DNA from: Megasphaera sp. MJR8396C
Lineage (GTDB): Bacteria; Bacillota; Negativicutes; Veillonellales; Megasphaeraceae
Direction of reading: 5' to 3'
NCBI RefSeq assembly: GCF_001546855.1
Contig: NZ_KQ958155.1
Span: 703-44,327 of the forward strand
Length of the DNA: 43,625 nucleotides
The notes under the pieces were generated by a model. It saw only the letters and a program-made list of their open reading frames with translations. It ran no database searches and was not told the origin of the DNA. Positions 8,106 through 15,795 of the stretch are shown one piece after another (the first letter of the stretch is position 1; each line of letters starts with the position of its first letter). A program made the position numbers and the translations under genes.

Positions 8106-8879
8106 TTACACCTGAAGGTCAGCGATGGAATAAAGGGCGGCATAGCCGGCCAGGGAAATTTTATCCCCGTCGAGGCGGCACTGGAGCTCCCCTCCCCGCT
8201 TCGAGGCCTGGTAGGCCAAGAGCTTCTCTTTGCCGAGCTTTTTGGCCATGATGGGAATGATGTGGCAGTGACCGGAGCCGCAGACGGGATCTTCGGGGAC
8301 GGATAGTTTCGGTGCAAAGCTGCGGCTGACGCAGTCGTACGTCCGTCCCGGCGCCGTAATGTGGCAGAGCATTCCGTCAAGGCCTTTGATCTTTTCTAAG
8401 TCCGGCTGAAAGTTCCGTACGACGTCTTCGTCAGGCAGGACGCAGACCAAATCCCGTGCTATATAAGCTTCCAAAGGTCTGATGCCAAGGGCATCGGTCA
8501 TGGCCTCGGTGACGGCCGTCGGCACCATGTCGTAAGCCGGAAAGACCATGGAAAACAAATCACCCTTCCGAGTAACCGTCAGTGTTCCGCCCAGAGTATG
8601 GAAGATGAAGCGTTCAGCCTCGGGTTCAACGAAATGAGCCAGGACGAAGCTCGTCCCCAGCGTCGCATGGCCGCAGAGGTCGATTTCACCGCCCGGCGTA
8701 AACCAGCGAAGCTTGTAAGCCTCCCCTTCCTTTACGGTAAAGGCCGTTTCCGACAAATTATTTTCAATGGCAATGGCCTGCATCAACGCATCGGGCAGCC
8801 AGGAGTCCAGAACGCAGACTGCAGCCGGATTTCCTTTAAAAACTTCTTTGGTAAAAGCATCGACGACATAGCATTTCAT
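8106..8879 (-). CDS. PhzF-family isomerase-like protein
   Basis: This 257-residue protein has the two-lobed PhzF/diaminopimelate-epimerase fold. Motifs are the N-terminal VVDAFTKEVFKGNPAAV, the conserved glutamate in NNLSETAF (about 45), GGEIDLCGHATLG (about 66-78) and the C-terminal DPVCGSGHCHI. The family includes phenazine biosynthesis isomerases, but most members like this one have unknown substrates, and no phenazine genes are near. The start at 8879 (MKCYVVDAF) follows GAGGAGGG; the longer frame lacks such a site. It sits alone between the MocR gene and the valS promoter. Confidence 0.85.
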   Translation of the reverse strand: MKCYVVDAFTKEVFKGNPAAVCVLDSWLPDALMQAIAIENNLSETAFTVKEGEAYKLRWFTPGGEIDLCGHATLGTSFVLAHFVEPEAERFIFHTLGGTLTVTRKGDLFSMVFPAYDMVPTAVTEAMTDALGIRPLEAYIARDLVCVLPDEDVVRNFQPDLEKIKGLDGMLCHITAPGRTYDCVSRSFAPKLSVPEDPVCGSGHCHIIPIMAKKLGKEKLLAYQASKRGGELQCRLDGDKISLAGYAALYSIADLQV

Positions 8880-8919
8880 AAAAATCCCTCCTCGAAAGAT
8901 AATCATTCTGTCTGCCTTC

Positions 8920-8948
8920 ATCATAGCATAGGAAAAATAAGCACACAA
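8920..8948 (-). promoter_or_regulatory. Candidate promoter of the PhzF-like gene
   Basis: The minus strand has -35 TTGTGT (8948-8943), a 17-bp spacer and -10 TATGAT (8925-8920). The -35 lies inside the hairpin that ends the MocR gene. Confidence 0.45.
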
Positions 8949-8964
8949 TATTATAATTGTGTGC
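8931..8964 (-). terminator. Terminator-like hairpin after the MocR gene
   Basis: A perfect 9-bp inverted repeat, GCACACAAT (8941-8949) and ATTGTGTGC (8956-8964), has a 6-nt loop and is followed on the minus strand by TTATTTTT. It begins 8 nt after the MocR stop codon. Confidence 0.65.
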
Positions 8965-8971
8965 CATACGA

Positions 8972-10360
8972 TTATTCCCGATAAGGAACTAAGACCGCCT
9001 TTATAAGATGAAGGCCTCGTTCTAAGGAAGCCATGTCGTTCGGCGCCCCGATGGCCAGCCTGGCGCCATGGACGGAGACATCAGTACCGACGGCAAAATG
9101 TTCGGCCCCTAAGAGGCGGACACCGCCTTTTCGGCAAAGACTTTCAAACTGCTGCCCGGTCAGCTGCGTCGGAAGGGTCAGCCAACGACAAAGGGCATCG
9201 CGCCCGCCGGCTAAGGGCCAGCCTTGTAAGATGCGGTCCGTGAGCTCGTTTCGCTCCCTCAGGCTTTGGCGGCGAAGAGCCATAAGGGATTCACATTTTC
9301 CCGATACGATGAGCCGAGCCGCCAGTTCCATGAGCAGGGCCGACTGGGAGAGATTCAAGGTGTATAAGGCCGAGGACAGCGTCTCTTCCAACCGTTTGGG
9401 CGGCACGACATAGGCCAGTCGCAACGCCGGCAGAATGGTCTTTGACAGGCTGAAGAGATAGACCGTCTGGTCCGGTGCCAAGGTTTTGACCGGCGCCGCC
9501 GGATGATCTGTCAGCAAACTGGCAATGGCATCTTCAATGATGAGGAGGTCATGCTGTTTAGAAAAAGCGGCGAGTCTCTCCCGGCCGGCTGCCGACATAG
9601 TGTGGGTCGTCGGATTCTGAAAGTCCGGCGTCACATAGATTCCCTTAATGTGGTGATTCTTTAAGGCATAAGAAAGGCCATCTTCACTCATTTCCCCATC
9701 CTTCTGTCCGACGGGGACGAGGCGGATGCCGAAGAGTTTGGCCGCACTTTTAAAACCCGGATAGACCAGGGGATCGACGCCGATGCGGTCGCCGGGCCGA
9801 AAGAGAGCCGCCAAGATAGCTGTCAAGGCATTCTGGCCGCCATTAGAAAACAGAACCGGCCTTTCTACGGTGACGCCGGCCCAGCCTAATAGTGTCTGCG
9901 CCGCCTCCTGGTAAAAACGATCGTTCCCATAGGCATATTGAAAGAACCGTTCGCGACGGTTATCGCTCATCATTTCGGCCACCAAAGAGGCCACGGTATC
10001 GCCAGCCAATCGTTCGGGCATCATGGAACCCATCTCGATGATAGGCGTCCTGTTTGGAGCTGCCAGCAGGCTGGTACCGGCATCATAGGCGACGAAGGTT
10101 CCCCGACCGACGACGCTGGTAAGGAGGCCCCGGTTAGAGGCATAGCGAAAAGCCTTGGATACGGTGCTGACATTGACGTCGAGAAAATCGGCCAGTTCCC
10201 GCTGAGGCGGCAGTTTCGTTCCCGGCAGGATGCGGCCGCGTTCGATATCTTCTATGAGCTGCGCCGCCAAGGCCTTATAAAAAGGCTGGAGACGCCCTTC
10301 TATGTCACGACGGGACGGGCGCCACGACATGGGATAGGTTTCAAAAGAATTGACCGGCAT
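8972..10360 (-). CDS. MocR-type GntR-family regulator with aminotransferase domain
   Basis: The 462-residue protein has an N-terminal GntR winged helix (PGTKLPPQRELADFLDVN, then GLLTSVVGRGTFV; about 45-90) fused to a fold-type I PLP aminotransferase domain. In the latter SNGGQNALTAIL and the PLP-lysine motif LFSLSKTILP are visible. Such proteins are transcription factors that usually sense PLP or an amino acid adduct; the effector here is unknown. The start at 10360 (MPVNSFETY) has AAAGGGGG upstream. The longer open frame begins inside a perfect inverted repeat that is more likely an operator or terminator. The neighbouring PhzF-like gene, transcribed in the same direction, is a possible target. 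Confidence 0.88.
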   Translation of the reverse strand: MPVNSFETYPMSWRPSRRDIEGRLQPFYKALAAQLIEDIERGRILPGTKLPPQRELADFLDVNVSTVSKAFRYASNRGLLTSVVGRGTFVAYDAGTSLLAAPNRTPIIEMGSMMPERLAGDTVASLVAEMMSDNRRERFFQYAYGNDRFYQEAAQTLLGWAGVTVERPVLFSNGGQNALTAILAALFRPGDRIGVDPLVYPGFKSAAKLFGIRLVPVGQKDGEMSEDGLSYALKNHHIKGIYVTPDFQNPTTHTMSAAGRERLAAFSKQHDLLIIEDAIASLLTDHPAAPVKTLAPDQTVYLFSLSKTILPALRLAYVVPPKRLEETLSSALYTLNLSQSALLMELAARLIVSGKCESLMALRRQSLRERNELTDRILQGWPLAGGRDALCRWLTLPTQLTGQQFESLCRKGGVRLLGAEHFAVGTDVSVHGARLAIGAPNDMASLERGLHLIKAVLVPYRE

Positions 10361-10387
10361 AGAAAGGCCCCCTTTCTCCGATTTTGA

Positions 10388-10433
10388 CAAAAAAATTATC
10401 CTTATGAAGGTCACCGATCTTCATAAGGATAAT
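10388..10433 (-). terminator. Perfect 15-bp inverted repeat with T-run: peroxiredoxin terminator and/or MocR operator
   Basis: ATTATCCTTATGAAG (10395-10409) and CTTCATAAGGATAAT (10419-10433) pair perfectly around 9 nt. On the minus strand this is followed by seven T, so it fits a terminator 33 nt after the peroxiredoxin stop. It also lies directly before the MocR gene, where self-regulatory operators of this family occur, and the arms are AT-rich for a terminator. Confidence 0.65.
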
Positions 10434-10465
10434 GATACACGACCGTATGATTTTTGAAAAGCCGC

Positions 10466-11029
10466 TTATAAGGTGCCGACCAAATCGATGCCCGGTTTCA
10501 AAGTCTTAGCACCCGGTGTCCAGCGAGCCGGGCACACTTCGTCGCCGTGTTCACGGACGAACTGGCAAGCCTGAACTTTTCGCAGCAGTTCTTCGGCATT
10601 GCGGCCTACGTTGCCGGCATTGACTTCATAGGAGACGATTTGGCCTTCGGGATTGATGATGAAGGTTCCTCGCTCAGCGACACCGGCATCTTCGATGAGG
10701 ACTTCAAAATCACGAGCCAAAGCATGGGTCGGATCGGCCATCATCGGATAAGTGATGTCTTTGATGAGCGGCGAGTGATCGTGCCAAGCCTTGTGCACAA
10801 ATTCCGTATCGCAGGAAACAGAATAGATTTCGCAGCCTATCTTTTTGAACTCTTCATAAAAGCTTTCGAGGTCGGCTAATTCCGTCGGGCACACAAAAGT
10901 AAAATCAGCAGGATAGAAAAAGAATACGCTCCATTTTCCCAAGAGATCTTCCTTGGTAACGGTAATGAATCCGTTATTATGGAAAGCTTTGGCCGTAAAA
11001 TCACTGACTTCCTTGTTGATTAATGACAT
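10466..11029 (-). CDS. ahpC: 2-Cys peroxiredoxin, AhpC type
   Basis: AhpC reduces hydrogen peroxide and organic peroxides in the cytoplasm. The 187-residue protein has the peroxidatic cysteine in FTFVCPTEL (Cys47), the conserved SVSCDTEFVHKAWH segment, and the resolving cysteine in DEVCPARW (about 166). Length is exactly typical of AhpC. The start at 11029 (MSLINKEVSDF) is chosen because GAGGAGG lies 8 nt upstream. No ahpF follows, so the electron donor must be encoded elsewhere. A Fur/PerR-like site covers the likely -10 region. Confidence 0.93.
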   Translation of the reverse strand: MSLINKEVSDFTAKAFHNNGFITVTKEDLLGKWSVFFFYPADFTFVCPTELADLESFYEEFKKIGCEIYSVSCDTEFVHKAWHDHSPLIKDITYPMMADPTHALARDFEVLIEDAGVAERGTFIINPEGQIVSYEVNAGNVGRNAEELLRKVQACQFVREHGDEVCPARWTPGAKTLKPGIDLVGTL

Positions 11030-11064
11030 AAGATGAACCTCCTCTACCATGAAAACCATAAATT

Positions 11065-11083
11065 GAAAATCGCTATCATTATA
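11065..11083 (-). promoter_or_regulatory. Candidate Fur/PerR-type operator over the ahpC -10
   Basis: The plus strand reads GAAAATCGCTATCATTATA, about 13 of 19 matches to the Fur consensus. It overlaps a TATAAT on the minus strand (11083-11078). No convincing -35 is seen. Confidence 0.4.
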
Positions 11084-11163
11084 ACTAAAAGATATCATGA
11101 ATTGCCTGAAAAATCAAGGCAAACATAATGACAATTTATCCAAGATGAGGTCATTCACATTAC

Positions 11164-11195
11164 AAAAAAGGACGTGAGCAGCTGTACTCACGTCC
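11164..11195 (-). terminator. Terminator after the carboxyltransferase gene
   Basis: On the minus strand GGACGTGAG (11195-11187) pairs with CTCACGTCC (11178-11170), followed by six T. Confidence 0.9.
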
Positions 11196-11251
11196 ATTCG
11201 AGGCAGCTGCTGTAAACATCGCCACTATACAAGGAACTTGCTATCGATATG

Positions 11252-12604
11252 TTACTGTCGTCCGTCCCGCTTCAGGAAAAAGGGCAGCGCCACTTCCGGG
11301 AACAGGGTATAGCTCAGGACGTCTTCCATGCTGGCATTGGGGAAGCCTTCGTTGGCCAAGGCCTTCTTGGCTTCTTCCAATTCCGGTGCCAAGTCATCGG
11401 CCGGACGATGAGTAATGACCGGTTCATCGCCGATGCACATCTTTCGGAATTCTTCGTCGATGGTACCGGGCACACGGCCATATTTGCCGCGAACGATGTC
11501 GCGCACTTCATTGGTCACGATCTTATAACGGCCATAGAGGACGTTTAGGGCGGCTGCCGAACCGGTAATCTGACTGGTCGGCGTAACCAGCGGCGGATAA
11601 CCGAGGTCGCGGCGGACGTTGGGCATTTCGGCCAGGACTTCATCGAAGCGGTCTTCGGCGCCCTGGGCTTTAAGCTGATTATAAAGGTTGGTCAGCATGC
11701 CGCCGGGAATCTGATATTTGCGGACAGCCGGGTTAATCTGGCTGGGCATGGTCAGTTTAAATTCGTCGGCCAGTTCCTTGCGGACGTTTTTAAAATGGTC
11801 GACAATGGGCCACAGGCGGTCGACGTCGATGCCGGTATCGTAGATACTGCCGTTTAAGGCCATGACCATCGATTCCGTCGCCGGCTGGCTGGTGATTTCG
11901 CCAAAGGGCGACAAGGCCGTATCGATGATGTCGACGCCGGCTTCGATGGCTTTCATATAGGTCATTTCACCGAGGCCGCAGGTACAGTGCGTATGCAGTT
12001 CAATGGGCACGGTCAGGTGCTTCTTGAGCATGCGGATAAGGTTATAGGCATCATAAGGCGACAAGAGGCCCGACATGTCTTTGATACAGACCGAGTCGAC
12101 GCCCATATCCTGTAATTCCTGACCGACCTTGGTAAAGGATTCCATGGTGTGAATGGGGCTGATAGTATAGACCAGGGCGCCCTGGACGTGGACCGATTTC
12201 GTGTCTTTTGCCGCTTTGATGGCCGCTTCCATGTTGCGCGGGTCGTTTAAGGCGTCAAAGACGCGGATGATGTCGATGCCGTTATCGACGGCGCGGTTGA
12301 CAAATTCATAGACGACGTCATCGGCATAGTGACGATAACCTAATATATTTTGACCGCGAAGCAGCATCTGCAGCGGCGTCTTTTTCACATGCTTTTTAAT
12401 CGTCCGCAGGCGTTCCCACGGGTCTTCATCGAGGAAGCGCATGCAGGTATCAAAGGTAGCGCCGCCCCAACATTCGAGGGCGTTGTAGCCTAATTCATCC
12501 ATGGCTTCCAGGACAGGAAGCATCTGGCGAAGGCGCATGCGCGTCGCTGCAATGGATTGATGACCGTCGCGCAGAACCGTTTCCGTTATTTTTACTCTTG
12601 CCAT
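11252..12604 (-). CDS. oadA: Biotin-dependent carboxyltransferase subunit (oxaloacetate decarboxylase alpha / transcarboxylase 5S type)
   Basis: The 450-residue protein is a TIM-barrel carboxyltransferase that moves CO2 between a 2-oxo acid and biotin. Metal and catalytic residues are visible: LRDGHQS (Asp13), the carbamylated lysine in VCIKDMSG (Lys175) and HTHCTCG (His204, His206). The C-terminal conserved region PSQINPAVRKYQIPGGM is present. It ends without the biotinyl domain (no MKM motif), so it must act with a separate biotin carrier, as in split oxaloacetate decarboxylases, transcarboxylase 5S and PycB. The symbol is by family only. GGAGGAAAG precedes the ATG. It is flanked by its own promoter and terminator. 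Confidence 0.85.
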   Translation of the reverse strand: MARVKITETVLRDGHQSIAATRMRLRQMLPVLEAMDELGYNALECWGGATFDTCMRFLDEDPWERLRTIKKHVKKTPLQMLLRGQNILGYRHYADDVVYEFVNRAVDNGIDIIRVFDALNDPRNMEAAIKAAKDTKSVHVQGALVYTISPIHTMESFTKVGQELQDMGVDSVCIKDMSGLLSPYDAYNLIRMLKKHLTVPIELHTHCTCGLGEMTYMKAIEAGVDIIDTALSPFGEITSQPATESMVMALNGSIYDTGIDVDRLWPIVDHFKNVRKELADEFKLTMPSQINPAVRKYQIPGGMLTNLYNQLKAQGAEDRFDEVLAEMPNVRRDLGYPPLVTPTSQITGSAAALNVLYGRYKIVTNEVRDIVRGKYGRVPGTIDEEFRKMCIGDEPVITHRPADDLAPELEEAKKALANEGFPNASMEDVLSYTLFPEVALPFFLKRDGRQ

Positions 12605-12667
12605 TCTCTTTCCTCCATATTATATCTATTGCAATTTGTTTATTGTTAAAATCATACGTACTATTTT

Positions 12668-12676
12668 ATTATATCA
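12668..12676 (-). promoter_or_regulatory. Extended -10 promoter before the carboxyltransferase gene
   Basis: The minus strand reads TGATATAAT, overlapping the stop codon of the radical SAM gene, and would give a leader of about 57 nt. No clear -35 is present. A second TATAAT at 12623-12618 is too near the ribosome binding site. Confidence 0.45.
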
Positions 12677-13730
12677 TAGTAGGACTGGCCTGGCTATTCA
12701 TATCTAAGTCATAGCTCGTCTGTCCTTGAAAGACGTAGACGTGACCCAGGGGTACGTCCCCTTCCCGCCACGACAAGGTCAAGGGAATACTCCAGCGCGC
12801 GGTCTTAACGGTAAGGCTGCGATAGCCCCGGACGCGCGACGTCTCGCGGCGATCATAGGAAATGGTAACGGCCTCGTCCCCTGGAAGGGTCCTTAAAAAG
12901 GACAGGAGCTGCCTTCGGTAGCGATAGGTGTCGACGAGTTCACCCATAGCCGGCGTATAGGCTCCGGCCAGGACCTGCGAAGAGTCGTCCAGGTCTTCCG
13001 TGGCCTGAAGCCCCGTTCGGATGCATCGTATGCCTCGTTCCAGGAAGTGCTGCTTCATATAAGCCGCCCGCCGCACCCCTTCAGCGATCGTAAGAGGCTT
13101 ATAGCTCCCGTCCTCATACATGGCGGCCAGTTCCGTCCCCTGAAGGACGGCGACGGGATAGATGCGGGCCAGATCCGGCCGGAGATTGCCGATGGCCTTC
13201 GTCGTTCGGCAAAGGCTGTCCCAATCTTCCCCGGGAAGGCCCGGCATGAGCTGATGGCCGACGGTAAAGCCGTACTGTCGCAGCAAGGCCGTCGCCTTTA
13301 TGACATCCCCTGCTGTATGGCCCCGCTGAGCTTGCTGCAGCACCCGGTCGTCCATGGACTGAACGCCGAGTTCTACACAGGTCAGGCCATAGGCCTTCAA
13401 ATTCGTTACAATGGCTTCGGTGATGCAGTCCGGCCGCGTCGAACAGCGTATCCCTTGAATGACGCCGGCTTTCAGCGCTTCATAGGCCGGTTGGAGCAGC
13501 TCCTGCTGCAGCGGCATGGGAATGGCTGTAAAGCTGCCGCCGTAAAAGGCGACTTCCCAGTGCCGTCCTTCACCGGCCGATGCCGTATAGGAGCCAATGA
13601 GCTCGCGTATGGCATCTCTCGTAGGCAGGCCGTGGTGGCCTGTAATCTGCCACTGATTGCAGAAGACGCAGCGATGCGGACAGCCGATATGGGGGATAAA
13701 GATAGGAATGATAGAAGTTTTCATAGTCAT
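12669..13730 (-). CDS. Radical SAM protein, Elp3-like family
   Basis: The 353-residue protein has the radical SAM cluster motif CPHRCVFC (Cys17, Cys21, Cys24) near its N-terminus, followed by FYGGSFTAI and the helix-rich barrel typical of the Elp3-like group (CVELGVQSMDD, GLPGEDWDSL). It presumably binds a 4Fe-4S cluster and S-adenosylmethionine. It lacks the acetyltransferase domain of true Elp3. The substrate is unknown; a neighbouring position to rnc is common in Firmicutes, which hints at RNA or ribosome modification. No good ribosome binding site is visible before the ATG, and a GC-rich hairpin lies just upstream, so expression may be low or coupled to rnc. Confidence 0.85.
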   Translation of the reverse strand: MTMKTSIIPIFIPHIGCPHRCVFCNQWQITGHHGLPTRDAIRELIGSYTASAGEGRHWEVAFYGGSFTAIPMPLQQELLQPAYEALKAGVIQGIRCSTRPDCITEAIVTNLKAYGLTCVELGVQSMDDRVLQQAQRGHTAGDVIKATALLRQYGFTVGHQLMPGLPGEDWDSLCRTTKAIGNLRPDLARIYPVAVLQGTELAAMYEDGSYKPLTIAEGVRRAAYMKQHFLERGIRCIRTGLQATEDLDDSSQVLAGAYTPAMGELVDTYRYRRQLLSFLRTLPGDEAVTISYDRRETSRVRGYRSLTVKTARWSIPLTLSWREGDVPLGHVYVFQGQTSYDLDMNSQASPTMI

Positions 13731-13755
13731 AAATGGGTGTATAAACTGCGAAAGA

Positions 13756-13775
13756 GGAGCTGCTCAGGCAGCTCC
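13756..13775 (-). repeat. GC-rich hairpin between rnc and the radical SAM gene
   Basis: GGAGCTGC and GCAGCTCC pair perfectly around a TCAG tetraloop. On the minus strand it is followed by TCTTTCG, not a true T-run, so it may be a weak attenuator, a processing site or an RNA 3' protector. Confidence 0.6.
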
Positions 13776-13779
13776 CCGT

Positions 13780-14490
13780 CTACTTGCCTTTTAACCGCGT
13801 CAGCGCTTCATGCGCTGCGTGTTGTTCGGCATATTTTTTTGATTTTCCCGATCCTTCGCCGAGAACCTTGCCGTTGACCAGGATTTCCATGTAAAAAGTC
13901 TTGTCATGGTCCGGCCCTTCTGTCCGGCAGAGGCGATACTCGATATGCTGAGGACCGTCTTGCTGTACGTACTCTTGGAAAATCGTCTTGTAGTCTTTTT
14001 CGTAATGACCACTGTCGACGAGGTCCAAATAGTCCTTTAATTGGTGAAGGATGAATTTCCGCGCCTCTTCGTAAGAGCTGTCGATATAGATGGCACCGAC
14101 AACGGCTTCAAAGGCATCGGCCAGCATGCTGGGACGCGTGCGGCCGCCGGTTGCGATTTCCCCCTTCCCCAGGAGGAGATAGTCGCCCATATGGAACTTC
14201 ATGCACACCGAAGCCAGGGGGCTTTCGCTGACGACACTGGCTCTGGCCTTTGACAGCTGCCCTTCAGGCATATGCGGATAGTGGAGAAACAAGTATTCCC
14301 CTACGACCAAGTCTAAGATGGCGTCGCCTAAAAACTCCAGGCGTTCATTGTAGTAACCATGATTGGCCTTATTTTCATTGGCATAGGAAGAATGGGTCAG
14401 GGCCTGATCCAAAATAAGGAAATTATGGAATTCTCCAAGGCCCAAGACCTGTATGAACTGTTCTAACTGTTCTTTACGAGTCGTATCCAT
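13780..14490 (-). CDS. rnc: Ribonuclease III
   Basis: RNase III cleaves double-stranded RNA in rRNA maturation and mRNA decay. The 236-residue protein has the signature ERLEFLGDAILDL with the catalytic-site residues Glu52 and Asp56, a second acidic cluster in LADAFEAVVGAIYID, and a C-terminal double-stranded RNA-binding domain (FQEYVQQDG to YAEQHAAHEAL, about 160-232). It follows fabF by 17 nt in the fapR operon, a common Firmicute arrangement next to acpP and fab genes. Its ribosome binding site is weak (AAGAAGAAG). Confidence 0.96.
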   Translation of the reverse strand: MDTTRKEQLEQFIQVLGLGEFHNFLILDQALTHSSYANENKANHGYYNERLEFLGDAILDLVVGEYLFLHYPHMPEGQLSKARASVVSESPLASVCMKFHMGDYLLLGKGEIATGGRTRPSMLADAFEAVVGAIYIDSSYEEARKFILHQLKDYLDLVDSGHYEKDYKTIFQEYVQQDGPQHIEYRLCRTEGPDHDKTFYMEILVNGKVLGEGSGKSKKYAEQHAAHEALTRLKGK

Positions 14491-14507
14491 CAGGTCAGTC
14501 TTCTTCT

Positions 14508-15761
14508 TTATTCAGCATATTTTTTGAACAGCAGCGTCGCGTTGTGACCGCCAAAACCAAAGGAATTGGAAATGGCAACCTTGACGTTAGCATCGACGGC
14601 CTTGTTGGGAACGTAGTTGATGCCAAGGGCTTTCAGTTCTTCTTCCGGTTCCACGAGGTTGATCGTCGGATGGACCTTGCCGGTTTCGATCGTCATAGCG
14701 CAGGCAATGGCTTCGACAGCACCGGCTGCACCGAGGAGATGACCGGTCATTGACTTCGTCGAGCTCATGAGCATATCTTTGGTATGGTCGCCAAAGACGC
14801 GGGCAACGGCGACGGATTCATTAAAGTCATTGAGGTGAGTGGACGTGCCGTGGGCATTGACGTAGTCGACGTCTTCCGGTTTGAGGCCGGCGTCTTTTAC
14901 AGCCAAGGCCATGCACTTGGACTGCTGGAGGCCTTCCGGTGCCGGCGCCGTGATGTGGTAAGCATCGGCATTGCTGCCGTAGCCGCCGATTTCACAGTAG
15001 ATGTGAGCACCGCGCTTTTTAGCATGTTCCAGTTCTTCGAGGACGACGATGCCGGCGCCTTCGCCCATGACGAAACCGTCGCGGTCTTTATCGAAAGGAC
15101 GCGAAGCGTGAGTCGGGTCATCGTTGCGCGTGCTGAGGGCTTTCATCGCCGCAAAGCCGGCAACTGCACCCGGAGAAACGGCAGCTTCCGTACCGCCAGC
15201 AAGGGCTGCATCGAGTTCGCCCCGCTGAATCATGCGGTAAGCGTCACCGATGGAGTTGGTACCCGTTGCGCAGGCCGTAACGACGCTGGCGCAGTGGCCC
15301 TGAAGGCCGAAGAAAATGGATACCTGGCCGGAGGCCATGTTGACAATCATCTTCGGTACGACAAAGGGATTGACGCGGGACGGTCCCTTCGAAAAGAGGC
15401 CTTTATATAAGTTATGCAGTGTTTCCATGCCGCCGATGCCGGTGCCGATAATGGTACCGATACGGTCGCGATCTTCTTCGTCTAAGTTGATTTTTGAATC
15501 ATCTAAGGCTAATTTCGCAGCGGCTACTGAATACTGCGTGGACGGGTCCATGTGACGGGCTTCTTTACGGTCGATACCGAAATCGGCAGGGTCAAAATCC
15601 TTGACTTCGCCGGCAATGCGAGTCGTATATTCCGCTGCGTCAAAGTGGGTAATGGGGCCGATGCCGCTTTCGCCGTTGAGCAGGGCTTTCCAAAAAGCAT
15701 CTTTGCCGATGCCGACAGGAGAAATGACCCCTAACCCTGTAATTACTACGCGTTTTTCCAA
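14508..15761 (-). CDS. fabF: 3-oxoacyl-ACP synthase II
   Basis: FabF condenses malonyl-ACP with acyl-ACP to elongate fatty acids. The catalytic triad is visible: Cys164 in TACATGTNS, His in NAHGTSTHLND and His in MTGHLLGAAGA. I place the start at a TTG at 15761 (LEKRVVITG), which has GAGGTG 6 nt upstream and gives 417 residues, the usual FabF length. The longer ATG frame extends upstream through the intergenic gap and into the preceding gene. It lies 34 nt after the FabK-like gene in the fapR-led operon. Confidence 0.95.
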   Translation of the reverse strand: MEKRVVITGLGVISPVGIGKDAFWKALLNGESGIGPITHFDAAEYTTRIAGEVKDFDPADFGIDRKEARHMDPSTQYSVAAAKLALDDSKINLDEEDRDRIGTIIGTGIGGMETLHNLYKGLFSKGPSRVNPFVVPKMIVNMASGQVSIFFGLQGHCASVVTACATGTNSIGDAYRMIQRGELDAALAGGTEAAVSPGAVAGFAAMKALSTRNDDPTHASRPFDKDRDGFVMGEGAGIVVLEELEHAKKRGAHIYCEIGGYGSNADAYHITAPAPEGLQQSKCMALAVKDAGLKPEDVDYVNAHGTSTHLNDFNESVAVARVFGDHTKDMLMSSTKSMTGHLLGAAGAVEAIACAMTIETGKVHPTINLVEPEEELKALGINYVPNKAVDANVKVAISNSFGFGGHNATLLFKKYAE

Positions 15762-15795
15762 AGTTTTCACCTCATTATAAAATGTAACGCACGTA

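Noticed and set aside
12618-12623. TATAAT just before the carboxyltransferase ribosome binding site
   Set aside because: Transcription would begin inside the ribosome binding site; the extended -10 at 12668 is more likely.
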